A DNA stretch of 64,000 nucleotides, taken from NCBI GenBank assembly GCA_944989445.1, contig CALYLW010000185.1, positions 314,001 to 378,000 of the forward strand, written 5' to 3'. This document shows positions 36,419 to 46,768 of the stretch, piece by piece. A program made the position numbers and the translations under genes. A model generated the notes under the pieces. It saw nothing but the letters and a program-made list of their open reading frames with translations. It was not told where the DNA came from and did not search any database. This DNA is from Ampullaceana balthica (taxonomy: Eukaryota > Mollusca > Gastropoda > Lymnaeidae). The first letter of the stretch is position 1. Each line of letters starts with the position of its first letter.

Positions 36419-36772
36419 CTGTCAGGCCTACTAATACCCTGTTTTTATTTTATGCATTTACCTTTTTAAAAGCCTGATTGCAGTCTCACCCCCATTACTG
36501 TAAAAACATGGAAGCACCCAAACAAGAATCAAATCATGTTAGTGACGTGTGTTGTCAGACAGGAATCCACGAGCGAGCTGACACTGTGTGTTAAAACAAA
36601 AGACGAGCCTGTATCAATACAGGAGAAACTTGGGGGCGAAAGTCTAGCGAGGGCAACTCGTGACTAGATCAGATGGGGAGAATCGGACGCCACTCCCCTC
36701 CCCCCCCCCAAATAACTCCATTTTAAAGGGTTCTAAAATCAGCATCAATTATGTCCCATCATTATATATATA

Positions 36773-36801
36773 CTAGAAATATACCCGCACTTTGTAGCGG
36801 G
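36773..36801 (-). mobile_element. Helitron-like 3' terminus
   Basis: On the minus strand the sequence reads CCCGCTACAAAGTGCGGG (a 5-bp-stem hairpin), then seven A/T bases, then CTAG followed by T. A hairpin a few bases before CTRR, with insertion before a T, is the signature of Helitron 3' ends. The matching 5' TC end was not identified. The AT-rich repeat to the right (36.8-39.9 kb) would be its body. Confidence 0.4.
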
Positions 36802-39800
36802 AGTGTGCTGAACCTTTATCCAAGTATTAGTTGCTGGTTATTACAATTTTTATTTGCCAAGTTAAATTTCAGATTCATCTATTTAGATAAAATCTTATGG
36901 GAAACAGAGATATGCCATTTTACCGCGTGAGTTGTTTTCACTTAATGCAGTGCCTCTAACATACCTTACTATTTAAAAGATATGATTTATGATTAATGAT
37001 TCTTGCCGACCATAATAACTAAATTTACAATTTCATTCCCACTTGTACAAAATTAACATAACTTATAGGTTTTCCGAAAGAGCTCTACCACCCTCGTCAC
37101 TCAAAAATTTAATATATAATTACGAAACTGCATCGTATCACAATTGTAAGTTATATAATATTTGTAACCGCGATATGAGATAAATGACATATTATGGCAC
37201 GATCCCTTAAAAAGGCAAAAGCTACATAACTCATAGCGCAAATAAACAAAATTATAAATGTAATTTCTAAAATACTTTTAAAAAAACAAACAAAAGCAGT
37301 CGTATTAAAGTAATATCAAAAAATGTGCACACCATATTTAGACAATAAAATATTATAGAAAGCTGGCCGCATAAAATAAAGTCTTGTTATAAAGTAAATG
37401 TACTGGACCAAAATAACTCTTCCTTTTGACGTATTTATAATTGTTGTAACAGGGAAATAATATGTAGACTAACATTTTTATGTCTCTATATTTTACGATT
37501 TATATTTACGGTTTTATGCAATGCGTATAATTTTAAAAAGGAATTTTTTTGTTTTGTTTTTGTTCCCTATTTCTGATAAGGCATCATATTTTGTAAATTA
37601 TATTTAATGCACACACACCAGATTTCTATCTGGGGAAGAAGGTTCAACCGTCTGTTAATAAGCGCATCTGAAAAAATGATTAAAAAGAAATTTTAGAAAT
37701 GGCCTATGCTATTGCGACTTCAAAGGAATTAACATAACATATTCAATTCGCAATTCATATTAATTAAGCGTTTTCAGGATCACTTTATTAAATTTAGTCA
37801 ACTTCTGTTAATACGTTCGGTAGCGACAGTTTATAATGTATAGTGTGTATAAAGTGTTAATACGTTCGGTAGCGACAGTTTATAATGTATAGTGTATATA
37901 AAGTGTTAATACGTTCGGTAGCGACAGTTTATAATGTATAGTGTGTATAAAGTGTTAATACGTTCGGTAGCGACAGTTTATAATGTATAGTGTGTATAAA
38001 GTGTTAATACGTTCGGTAGCGACAGTTTATAATGTATAGTGTGTATAAAGTGTTAATACGTTCGGTAGCGACAGTTTATAATGTATAGTGTGTATAAAGT
38101 GTTAATACGTTCGGTAGCGACAGTTTATAATGTATAGTGTGTATAAAGTGTTAATACGTTCGGTAGCGACAGTTTATAATGTATAGTGTGTATAAAGTGT
38201 TAATACGTTCGGTAGCGACAGTTTATAATGTATAGTGTGTATAAAGTGTTAATACGTTCGGTAGCGACAGTTTATAATGTATAGTGTGTATAAAGTGTTA
38301 ATACGTTCGGTAGCGACAGTTTATAATGTATAGTGTGTATAACGTGTTAAGTGTGAATCACGTGATAAATGACGGAGAGGTCACATGAGAGAAAATGGGG
38401 GAAATAGTGTTAGTCAAGATGGCGAGAGTGCAGTGTTGATGTCTCCACGAAGTGTAACCTCAATTTAATATTTCTGTACATAGTATTTGTATTAAAGTTG
38501 TTTTATTGAAACCAATTTTTCTGAGGATTATTGGATGCAAGGTTATGTATTGAGAGAACGCCTACAAGATACGCTTATAAGTAAACCATTTACATAAAGC
38601 TTATGTTAACTGTTTTAAAGTGTAAGTTTATTTGACATAGGCCATCGTTTTCAACATAAAATAAACTGGCTACATCTATGGTTTTTAATTAAATGTCGAG
38701 TTATGAATTAAATTTTTAAAAATCCCAATTTTATTCATTGCATGTAAAATATTAATACAATGCATGGTGAAAATAATTGAAATAAAATAATTTAAACGCA
38801 TATGTAATGTATAAAGCTCAGTTGATGTTTGTATGTTTGTTTGTTTGTATCCATTAACAAAAATGCCACTGCTTTGTTGACATTTTTTCCAAAAGATCTC
38901 TGCCACTGTCGTCACTAAAAAAGCTCTTATATATTTACGACACTGCATCGTAACACAATTGTAATTAATACAACATTTGTATCAGCGTCTATGAGATAAA
39001 GATAACATGGCACTACCCCCCCCCTCAAAGGCAAAATCTACTTAACCTATAGCGCCAATAAATTAAATTATAAATGTTATATGTGAAATGTACTTTCTAA
39101 AATACTTGAAAGAAACTAAAGCAGTCGTATTAAAAAGAAATTCAAGAAAATGTGCGCACCGTATTTAGACCATAATAATAAATGGTTATAGAAATATTCT
39201 GGCTTAATAAAAAGTCTGCACATAACAACTGGACCAAAAATAACTCTACTTTTGTAATATATTTATAGTTGTTATAACATGGAAATAATATTTGAATTGT
39301 TATATATTTGTGTCTACATTTACGATTTAAATTTACTGCTTTATGCAATTGGTATAATATCATAAAGGAATGAAATTATTTTTTGAGTCACTTTCATGGC
39401 CCAACAACAGATTTTGTTTCTAAAAAAAATGAAATTAGGCTACATTCCTAATTTTATTATTTTTTTTTAATTAAAAAATTAATAAATCAATTTTATGTTG
39501 AAAAACGAATGTGAAACCATGACAATAATTGATTTTAAAAAGTGCTTATTTTAATCCAACTACAAAGGAATGAACATAACATATTCAATTCGCAATACAA
39601 AATAATTACGCGTTTTCAGGATCACTTTATTTAGTTTAATGTACTTATGTTAATAGGTCCGGTAGCCTAAGTTTAAATAGTATAAGTGTATATAATAGGT
39701 TATGTAAAAGATAAACAAAATATAAATGTTATATTAATAGGACACAGCTAAATTTAAGATGCGTACACGAAAATGTGCGCACAGTAATCAGGCGATGAAA

Positions 39801-39960
39801 GATTTTAGAACGCGCACCGCTGAAAATGAAGCCTTGAAAAAAATATTGACACAATTATTACATAATAATAGGATTTTATTAAATGTCGAGTTATGGAACA
39901 GAAAATAATTAAAACAAATTCGCAATTAAATTTAAACGTGTAAACAATTAAACCTAATGT
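36802..39960. repeat. AT-rich dispersed repeat in two diverged tandem copies
   Basis: Copy A (about 37060-37800) and copy B (about 38870-39650) share long collinear blocks, for example CTGCATCGTA, AAAGCAGTCGTATTAAA, TTTATGCAAT, GAACATAACATATTCAATTC and TTTTCAGGATCACTTTAT. The copies have diverged by many substitutions and indels. No coding capacity is visible. Copy A also carries an expanded 49-bp array that copy B lacks. Confidence 0.75.
37807..38345. repeat. 49-bp tandem array, 11 copies
   Basis: Eleven almost identical 49-bp units, each containing GTTAATACGTTCGGTAGCGA. In the paralogous copy B the homologous position near 39650 has one diverged unit (GTTAATAGGTCCGGTAGCCT). The array therefore grew from a single-copy segment after the larger duplication. 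Confidence 0.94.
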
Positions 39961-40219
39961 ATCGTGTGGCAGTTGTTATTAAATATGTTGACGTGTCTAT
40001 AATTTTAGGGTGGCCCAAAAAAGCTCGAAAGAAATTAATATTTTTATTTTCTTTGATTTAAACCCTACATTTGATTACCACAAAAAAGTAGTCCGAAATA
40101 TAAAATTTCATAATTTTCAGATGAAATTTAGAGGTTGCACAAGCTCTCTGCAAATTTAGGTTTGTTCTCCATTTACCACATTTTATCCCGAATATTGATG
40201 AACCTGAATAAAGTCTGTT
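39961..40219. other. AT-rich, possible element end
   Basis: An AGGGTGGCCCAAAAAAGC phrase near 40007 looks like a transposon terminus, but I found no partner end. Confidence 0.3.
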
Positions 40220-40231
40220 TTGTTCTATTTG

Positions 40232-41301
40232 ATGTTTATAATGTGTAGCTGTTTAATTCGCGAGACATTATCAGTGTTTTTCTACCATCATAGAGAAAAC
40301 AATAAAACTCTTAAAGACTGTGCTAGAATAACTGTTAGTGAAATTCTTACTATCTGGCAGAAGGCTGCAATTCCAACAGCTTACAGCTACCACATAGAAA
40401 ATCGTCTTTTAAAAGTCCATCAGCAGTAGCAGTGTTTGAGTAAAGCAAAGAATCGGCGCTCAGAGAAGCAGATTTCAAATGAAATTGCATTTTCTTCAAA
40501 ATTGGCTTCAGGGACAGGTGACAGTCAAGCTCAAGCTTGATGGGATGACTGAAGTAGACCTTTTCAAAGAGAGCACATTGCTGTTTGCAAATGACAATCT
40601 TCAAATTCGTCACCTACGAGATGATTACAGAGAATTTTTGGAACTGGCTGTCATATTTCTTGGAGGAACACCACCACGTGGGATTCATTTCCATGCTCCA
40701 GGAGCTGTACACAGGGCACGTTGGATGGCAAGAATAATTTATTGCTACAAGATGTGGATGTTTAAGAAGCAGTTTAAGCTGAAGCTTTCTGAAGAACAAC
40801 GACTGTTTCAGTTACTCTGTTTTGTTTCCATTACTTATATGAAACTGTGGTTTCAAGCCCCACAGCCAGCAAGGGCGCCATCAAATGACCTACAATGTCT
40901 GAAGGATTTAGAAAAATATAACTCCGTTTATTCAGTTATTGGAAAAGCAGCAAAAAAAATCTTTCAGTCGACATTTATGGTATCTAAGTGAAATTACAGT
41001 GGGCCTCGCTTTTTTTAATGAAAATATTGATCCCAAGCAAAAGGTTCAGATGCTTAAAAATATACAAGAAAAACCCGGATCTACAAATCGAGCTCAGCGT
41101 CTTGATTCCAATGGATTCTATGCAGACCAGCCCATCAGCTTCTTTGTTACAAACAATACAAAGGCATTTTTCTCCATTCTTGGTTTGTCACATTCATTCC
41201 TGGAGATGTCCCCTGAAACATGGAGCAGCAACAATTTAAATCAACGCTTATTGGCTTTTAAATTACACGTTTTCAAAACTGTTCGAAACATCGAAATGTA
41301 A
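40232..41301 (+). pseudogene. Broken copy of an uncharacterised mobile gene family
   Basis: Coding similarity runs through at least three frames. The first part (40232-40428) has a VFFYHHRENNKTLKDCARIT segment. The middle (40479-40991) contains DDYREFLELAVIFLGGTPPR, then HFHAPGAVHRARWMARIIY. The last part (about 40960-41301) contains LWYLSEITVGLAFFNENID. A frame change lies near the A8 run at about 40950, and an in-frame TAG interrupts the first segment. I recall the same motif order in multicopy proteins of unknown function in insects, cnidarians and marine invertebrates, usually annotated only as uncharacterised. It is not hAT transposase, although a hAT remnant follows 280 bp downstream. 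No biochemical function can be assigned. Confidence 0.65.
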
Positions 41302-41579
41302 CTCGTAATCAAAAGCCAATTCCGGTTGAGCTGAAATGTAATTTCGAATAGGTACGTTAATAATTAATGACTAATGATTCTCGAGCCATTGAGTGCTACC
41401 AAAGAGTGTAAGATTGAGTAGGAATGTCTTTTTTAAAATGACGAATTAACTGTTAAATATTGCTTCACGAGCGTTTGGAGAAAGCAGCCTGCTTGCTGTG
41501 CCGTGAGTCTGTGAGCGTCTATAAGGAGTAAGACTTACAAAAGATACCACCAAACAAAACACTTGTATTTCAGGCACAA

Positions 41580-43165
41580 TTTAACGAACCAAGAAAAAAG
41601 GGAAATGCAAGAAGTTTGTTAATAATTTAAAGAAGAAGCAAAATGCTGTCACCAAACTCTTAAATACAAGATGATGCAACCGAAGTCAGTTTGGAGATAT
41701 CCCGCATAAGATCGTAAAACAGAGCAAGCCTTTTTCTGACAGTGAGTTTATCAAGGAATGATTGACAGATGCAGCAATCATTATGTGTCAAGAACAGAAA
41801 ACATAATTTGACACCATTTCTTTATAAAGGGAAATTTATTCAGGCGTTTTGAAAATAAAAGTAACAATTTGATGTACCAACTTCGAGATGCAAGCAAATA
41901 CTTTTTGTGGTGCTCTCGCAGTGGATTAAAGTACCAATGTAGAGGAACAGCACAATTGTTGATATTTATACGGGGAATAAATCCTCATTTCGAGCTTAAC
42001 GAAGAATTACTCTGTGTTGAGGCTCTCAAAGACACAACTACAGGCCAGGATTTATTCAATGCTGTTGAGAACTGTAACTGGGTTGGTGTGGAACAAGTTG
42101 GCAAGTGCAATAACCGATGGAGCGCGAGCTTTAACTGGAATAGTAGTATGAACAATAAAATTAAAGAATATCTTCCTGACCATACACTCTTACCTCCCCA
42201 CTGTGTCAACCATCAGGAAAGTCTTTGTAAGGCTCTGTTGAATTTCAAGCAGTTGTCAGTATGATAAGTTTTGTAACAGCCAGGGCACTTAACCAAAAGC
42301 GTTAAAGGCACTGCTTGAAGATTTGAATATTATGATAATATCTACCACACCAGTGTCCGCTGGCTGAGCCGGGGCAAGTTATTGAGGCAAGTATGAGATC
42401 TCAGGGCAGAAATAGTTATGTTGCTAGAGATAAAAGATTGTGTTTGTGATTTTGCTACTACCATATTATAGTTAATGAAGAATGGAAGTCACTCGATGAC
42501 TTGTTTGCCATTGACATTAAGGAAAAGTTGAATAAACTGAATGTCATCTTCAGGCCAATAGCTTGTTTGCACATGAAATTTATATGTATGTTAAATCATT
42601 TCAGGCAAAACTCTTCCAGTTCTCTATGCAAGCAGGTGAAAACAGGTTTTGCAAGTTCTCTCTGCTGAAACAAAAATCCGTTTGTGCTAAAATGGCTGAC
42701 GAGTACAAGGCTATGTTGGATGCCTTTGCTATGGAATTTGAAAGGAGGCTCCAAGAGTATACGAACTTGGAACCACTCTTCAATATCCTCAGTTCGCAAT
42801 TGAGTGCAGAAGCTGATAAAGCCCCAGAGGAAATACAGTTAGAACTGCTTAACCTGAAAGCAGATTATGACACGAAAGAGTAGTTAAAGTTAGTTTTTCC
42901 GCTAGAGTTTTTTGGTGGGTTTTTTCGGCTTTTGCTAGGTGTGGCGTTTTCACATTTAAAGAAACTTAAATGCCACATTTTTTTACTATTTGGGTCCAGA
43001 TACAATACATCTTTAAGCAAGCGTTTTCTTGTGTGAAAAAACATAAGTCTAAGAACAGATCGATGTTGACTGACTGCATTTGAATGCATTCTTGGGAATC
43101 ATAACCAGTAACTTGGTTCAACAATTCAAGAATAGTTCAACACAAACAAAAAAAAAGTAATAAAA
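41580..43165 (+). pseudogene. Decayed hAT-Charlie transposase (GTF2IRD2/ZBED5-like)
   Basis: Fragments in order match this family: VKQSKPFSDSEFIKE (about 41710), a QLRDASKYF segment (41875), AQLLIFIRGINPHFELNEEL (41960-42010), an HCVNHQESLCKALL segment (42200), then NEEWKSLDDLFAIDIKEKLN (about 42475). Next come EPLFNILSSQLSAEADKAPE (42770-42830) and a terminal LFGSRY block (about 42990) equivalent to the hAT C-terminal dimerisation region. Human GTF2IRD2 carries a domesticated transposase of this Charlie8 type. Frame shifts, stops and deletions occur throughout. The catalytic glycine-rich DGA region is deleted or unreadable between 42060 and 42190, so it cannot be active. Confidence 0.75.
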
Positions 43166-43519
43166 TAAACAAAAAATAATAATAAATTTGGAATCATATA
43201 AATGAGAAGATGAACCTGGTATGCTGCTACCAATTCAGTAATCATCTGCTTTATTTTCGTCAGCAGTAATCTAAAGTAACCGCGATTGACTGTTTGCTCT
43301 TTGTTGTTTATGTTTTTTGTTTGTTTGTTTGTTTGTTTGTTTTTTTATAAATTAGTTACCGCACTAAATCTACTTTCCACTAAATGTGATAAAGTAAATT
43401 TAAATTACAGCCCATACTTCAGGATTTCCTTTTCCAGCCAGAATTGTTGGCAGCCGCTTTTGAATTTAAATTTCAATTTATCATTTGTATTTACTTTTTG
43501 GAATCAGTTTGCAAATATT
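43166..43519. other. AT-rich DNA, nothing recognised
   Basis: It includes a (TTTG)n microsatellite near 43317-43341. Open frames are low-complexity phenylalanine/leucine-rich. Confidence 0.4.
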
Positions 43520-43990
43520 ATCAAACTAGGTTTTTGCTGTGGCGCCGTGGCGCCCGCTTTTTTAGGGCGCCTACGGCACCCACCTTTTTCAAAAGCCCAT
43601 CTAACTTGTCCTTGAATGATAAATACGTAATATATTAAACTGCCTGAAATGTACACAAAGTATTTTATTATTAACAATCCTCAAATCCTCTTTTTACATC
43701 GTTCCATTTTCAAAAATTAAAATATGAGCTAAAACAATGACGTCATATAATATCTTTTTACGGCGAGAAATTTTAGAAAGCAGCGCACCTAATTAATGCA
43801 CCAACAAATAACTCTTTTCGAGCGTCCGCATTAAATTGTTCAATTAATAATAGTGTGGAGGGTGTTTAATGTTAATCTGGAAACCAAAATGATTATGATT
43901 TTTGAGTCTATATTTTCAATTTAAAAAAAAAGCAGAGTGATGTCCCTCAGCGTTACGGCAGGATAATTGAGGGTAAATATATATAAGATA
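43520..43990 (-). repeat. Dispersed repeat, inverted copy of 6310-6590
   Basis: Read on the minus strand, it matches 6310-6590 block by block and ends in a GGCGCC-rich zone at 43540-43580. It follows directly, in the same orientation, from the transposase fragment at 44000-44276. It is probably the 3' region of that element. Confidence 0.7.
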
Positions 43991-43999
43991 ATAATTTTT

Positions 44000-44276
44000 G
44001 GAAAATTAGTGCTTCCTTTTTGAACCGCACGTATGACAAAAGTAACTCTTCATTTCAAGGCAAAGTTGACTCATCAAGTTGAATAGAAAACAGAGATGTT
44101 TTTAAATAGCCACACAATGAATCTTGAACACCTTGAGCCTTTTCATCAATTCTTATTTGCACTGTATTATTGCTAAACCAGTTTTTTTGTGTGGATAATA
44201 TCAGATGCTTATGTATTACAGTCCGTATTAATTTACTTATAGTCGGTATATATTGTTCTTTACCAATAGTATGAGG
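44000..44276 (-). pseudogene. hAT transposase fragment (ZBED5/SCAND3-like)
   Basis: On the minus strand the peptide runs NPHTIGKEQYIPTISKLIR, then SNNTVQIRIDEKAQG, then FSIQLDESTLP. An in-frame TGA follows, then NEELLLSYVRF. The SNNTV.RRID and QLDEST blocks are hallmarks of the ZBED5/SCAND3-type hAT transposases. The TGA stands where the family usually has glycine (LPGNE). The 5' side is cut by the MITE fragment at 44283. Its orientation is opposite to the hAT remnant at 41580-43165, so the two are separate insertions. Confidence 0.7.
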
Positions 44277-44282
44277 ATTACC

Positions 44283-44378
44283 CAGAGCCGTCTTTACACC
44301 AGTTTGGGCCACCGGGCAAAGAAATAGTGTTGGGCCCTTTCCCCGCATGAATAGAAAAAATAAATATACATGGCCTTC
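44283..44378 (+). mobile_element. Truncated MITE related to 47776-47954
   Basis: The first 95 bp, starting CAGAGCCGTCTTTACACCAG, match the complete element at 47776. The right half is missing. It is replaced at about 44379-44442 by sequence ending TTTGGGAATCACGG, which resembles another hAT terminus (CCGTGATTCCCAAA on the minus strand). Confidence 0.75.
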
Positions 44379-44442
44379 ACCGCCCCCTGGATCGCTTCAG
44401 CGCCCACAAGGGGTCGGTAGTCCCACTTTGGGAATCACGGCT

Positions 44443-45178
44443 CTATATGTACACCCGCCATTTAATAGCATATCGTTTAAAATATTACAAGCATTATGAA
44501 AGCGGCAGATGTCCAAGAGTTTATAGGTCAACACTTTCTGATTGTTTCATTGTGGAGTTCAAGATGGCCGTCAACTTGAACATGTCCAAAATCAGTTATA
44601 ATCGGGAGAGCGTATATAGTCTTCAACAATTGAAAAGTGTTTAGAACCGTTGACGTATACTATAAGCTGATGGTTGTACGGTCGGACTGCGTGAAAACCC
44701 CTTGGTTTAGCTTCAAGGTCATGTCATAATATTGAGTGTATCAATATTGGTGGACTACCGAGAAGCTATCAACATTTATTCTTCAGGTTAGAGCTCAGAT
44801 TTACAAGCTAACACAATTACACAATTTTATACTTTAGACAATGATTTGAACCGTATAAGTGCTGTATCGCTGTACTGCTGTATGTGGTGACAATAAATTA
44901 TTGTTGAAGTATTTCTACTGTATTGACTCACGCTGTGCTGTACTTTCAATCGCCATCGCACGAGGAATACTGAACGATTAGGGTGAAAAGTCACGTGGTT
45001 TAAACAAATGTCTTGACGCACAGCAATGAGACTTTCACCGCTGACGATTTGCAGGTAGAGAGAAAGTCTGGACAAGACGGTCAACAAAACGACAGGTAAG
45101 ATTTGAGTTGTGGACATTCGGTTCAGTTTGTTGAACATCAACGTGATTGTCATATGAACTCATTGTGAATAACACCAC
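44443..45178. other. No recognised gene
   Basis: Unique-looking DNA. A 108-codon minus-strand frame at 44827-45153 has no motif I recognise. Confidence 0.4.
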
Positions 45179-45422
45179 TATTCCATTCCTGGACAGGTGA
45201 AGTGAATCTATCATACCACATTCTGGGCAGGTGAAGTGAATCTATCACACCACATTCTGGGCAGGTGAAGTGAATCTATCACACCACTTTCTGGGCAGGT
45301 GAAGTGAATCTATCACACCACATTCTGGGCAGGTGAAGTGAATCTATCACACCACATTCTGGGCAGGTGAAGTGAATCTGTCACACCACATTCTGGGCAG
45401 GTGAAATGAATCTATCATATCA
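45179..45422. repeat. 34-bp tandem array
   Basis: About seven copies of a unit containing TTCTGGGCAGGTGAAGTGAA. It lies 270 bp beyond the GPCR stop codon. Confidence 0.94.
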
Positions 45423-45694
45423 CTTTTACCTTATACAAATTTGAAAATTAAACAATAGCGTTCGAGGTAATTATAGGATAGAATAACGACCCTCTGATCA
45501 AATATTTTGAGGACACCTCTATTTTTTTTTAAAGGAATTATTCCCCCCATCAACCCTCGCCTACACTGAACCACTGTGATATGAACACGTTTACAATTTT
45601 GATTGATAAATAATTTGTTTTAACGAAACATATCTAACACTTCAAAATAATTCAGGGACGCATTCACAGAACCAGGTAACTAATGCCAGGTCAG

Positions 45695-46768
45695 TCACTT
45701 CTCTGACGCCCTCATGCAAGGGCAGCAAATCTTTACCAAATGACCCCTGAACGTGGCGTTCAAGCTATAGTAGACCACCAGGTTCGCCGACGCATTTGTC
45801 GTCTGCGTGAAGAAGAGCAGGCGCAGCGCCACGGCGTAGGTGTTCCTGTAGACGCCAAGGAAGCTGAACTCTGTGTTGAACCTTCTGCCGTAGACGACGG
45901 TGAGTCGGTAGGTGTTGCAGACGATGGAGATGACGGCGAGACACAAGACCGTCTTGACGACAGACTGGGTCTTGGATGACCTTTCTTTGTGTCCACTTTT
46001 AGTTGCTGCTCTACCCCCGGCCAGCGTTGTCTTCTGTTTCCGGTCAACTTCTAACGTGCCCCTGTCTCTAAATTTCGCTGACCGTTTGATACCAAGAATC
46101 ATGAGCCAGGAGCTGACCACCACTATGATTTGATAGATGGTCGCCATGGCGATGTGGTTGAACGAGTTCAAATACAGGTCGACTTGCGGTCTGTTGTCGG
46201 ACATCCAAAACGTCAGCCTGGTCAGATTACTCAACGGGTCAGCCAACCAGACCAGTCCGCTGGTCAGATAGTGAGGGGTGTACACCACACACGTGAAGAC
46301 GTACAGACCCGTCACCACGATGACCGCACGGCGGAAGGTAAACATGCCCTTGAACTTGAGCGGCAGCGTGACACACATGCACCGCTCCAGGGCGACAAAG
46401 GCCATGATGCCCTGAGAGACATCATAGAACATGGCGCACACGTGGTTGACCACCAGGTCCAGGCCGACAGTGTCCACAAACCCAAGGTCGTTCAGGTAGA
46501 CGATGACGTAAGCGCCGTTGAAAACGAGACCGGCGAAGATGCTGAGGAAGTCCGACACGGTCAAGGCCAACAGACAGAAGTTGACACAGTCGCGGACGCC
46601 CTGTCGGAGGAATACAGCGACGTTGATGAGGTTCGCGCAGCAGCCGACAGCACCAAACGGCACGGCAGCGAACAGCAGGATGAACGTCTCGATCTGACGC
46701 CTCATGTTGTCGCTGATGAGGTCCGCGTCCGGCTGGTAGACGGACGGCGCTGAAGAATTAAACGCCAT
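45695..46768 (-). CDS. Class A GPCR, gastropod chemosensory-receptor-like
   Basis: An intact intronless frame of 357 codons encodes a seven-helix plasma-membrane receptor. Approximate helices are TM1 29-55, TM2 62-90, TM3 105-131, TM4 146-168, TM5 205-227, TM6 270-293 and TM7 312-335. TM1 continues into VFLRQGVRDCVNFCLLALT, with LxxxD as LTVSD (69-73). The DRY position is ERC (128-130), followed by LPLKFKGMFTFRR. TM7 has NASANLVVYYSLNATFR, where NLVVYY replaces NPxxY. ICL3 is basic. Cysteines 348, 349 and 351 could be palmitoylated. N-glycosylation sites include Asn4. These traits match the chemosensory receptor expansions of Aplysia and sacoglossan slugs, so a G-protein-coupled chemical sensor is likely; the ligand is unknown. 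The start is the only Met before TM1. A peptide receptor is the main alternative. Confidence 0.88.
   Translation of the reverse strand: MAFNSSAPSVYQPDADLISDNMRRQIETFILLFAAVPFGAVGCCANLINVAVFLRQGVRDCVNFCLLALTVSDFLSIFAGLVFNGAYVIVYLNDLGFVDTVGLDLVVNHVCAMFYDVSQGIMAFVALERCMCVTLPLKFKGMFTFRRAVIVVTGLYVFTCVVYTPHYLTSGLVWLADPLSNLTRLTFWMSDNRPQVDLYLNSFNHIAMATIYQIIVVVSSWLMILGIKRSAKFRDRGTLEVDRKQKTTLAGGRAATKSGHKERSSKTQSVVKTVLCLAVISIVCNTYRLTVVYGRRFNTEFSFLGVYRNTYAVALRLLFFTQTTNASANLVVYYSLNATFRGHLVKICCPCMRASEK

Larger units (their letters stand above)
35653..36497 (+). mobile_element. Penelope-like retroelement insertion with inverted arms
   Basis: Arms 35653-36013 (inverted) and 36100-36460 are reverse complements of equal length (361 bp). 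I found no mismatch in the stretches compared by eye. An 86-bp spacer separates them. The insertion lies between two copies of CTGTAAAAACATGG (35639-35652 and 36498-36511), a 14-bp target duplication. A 37-bp tail follows the right arm. The spacer and right arm encode the C-terminus of a Penelope-like GIY-YIG protein. Inverted pseudo-LTRs, variable target duplications and a short terminal extension are known Penelope features. The reverse transcriptase is absent, so this is a severely 5'-truncated copy. Confidence 0.85.

Noticed and set aside
35593..36469. Identical hydrophobic peptides on opposite strands at 35593-35835 (-) and 36278-36469 (+)
   Set aside because: Both lie in the non-coding arms of the Penelope-like insertion, downstream of the endonuclease stop codon.
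41394..44442. A single hAT element spanning the transposase remnant from GAGTGCTACCAAAG to TTTGGGAATCACGG
   Set aside because: The ends match only weakly, no 8-bp duplication was found, and the internal transposase fragments point in opposite directions.
46130..46753. 207-codon plus-strand frame and other frames over the GPCR
   Set aside because: Antisense shadows of the receptor gene: no hydrophobic segments or domains, and the minus frame has full GPCR architecture.
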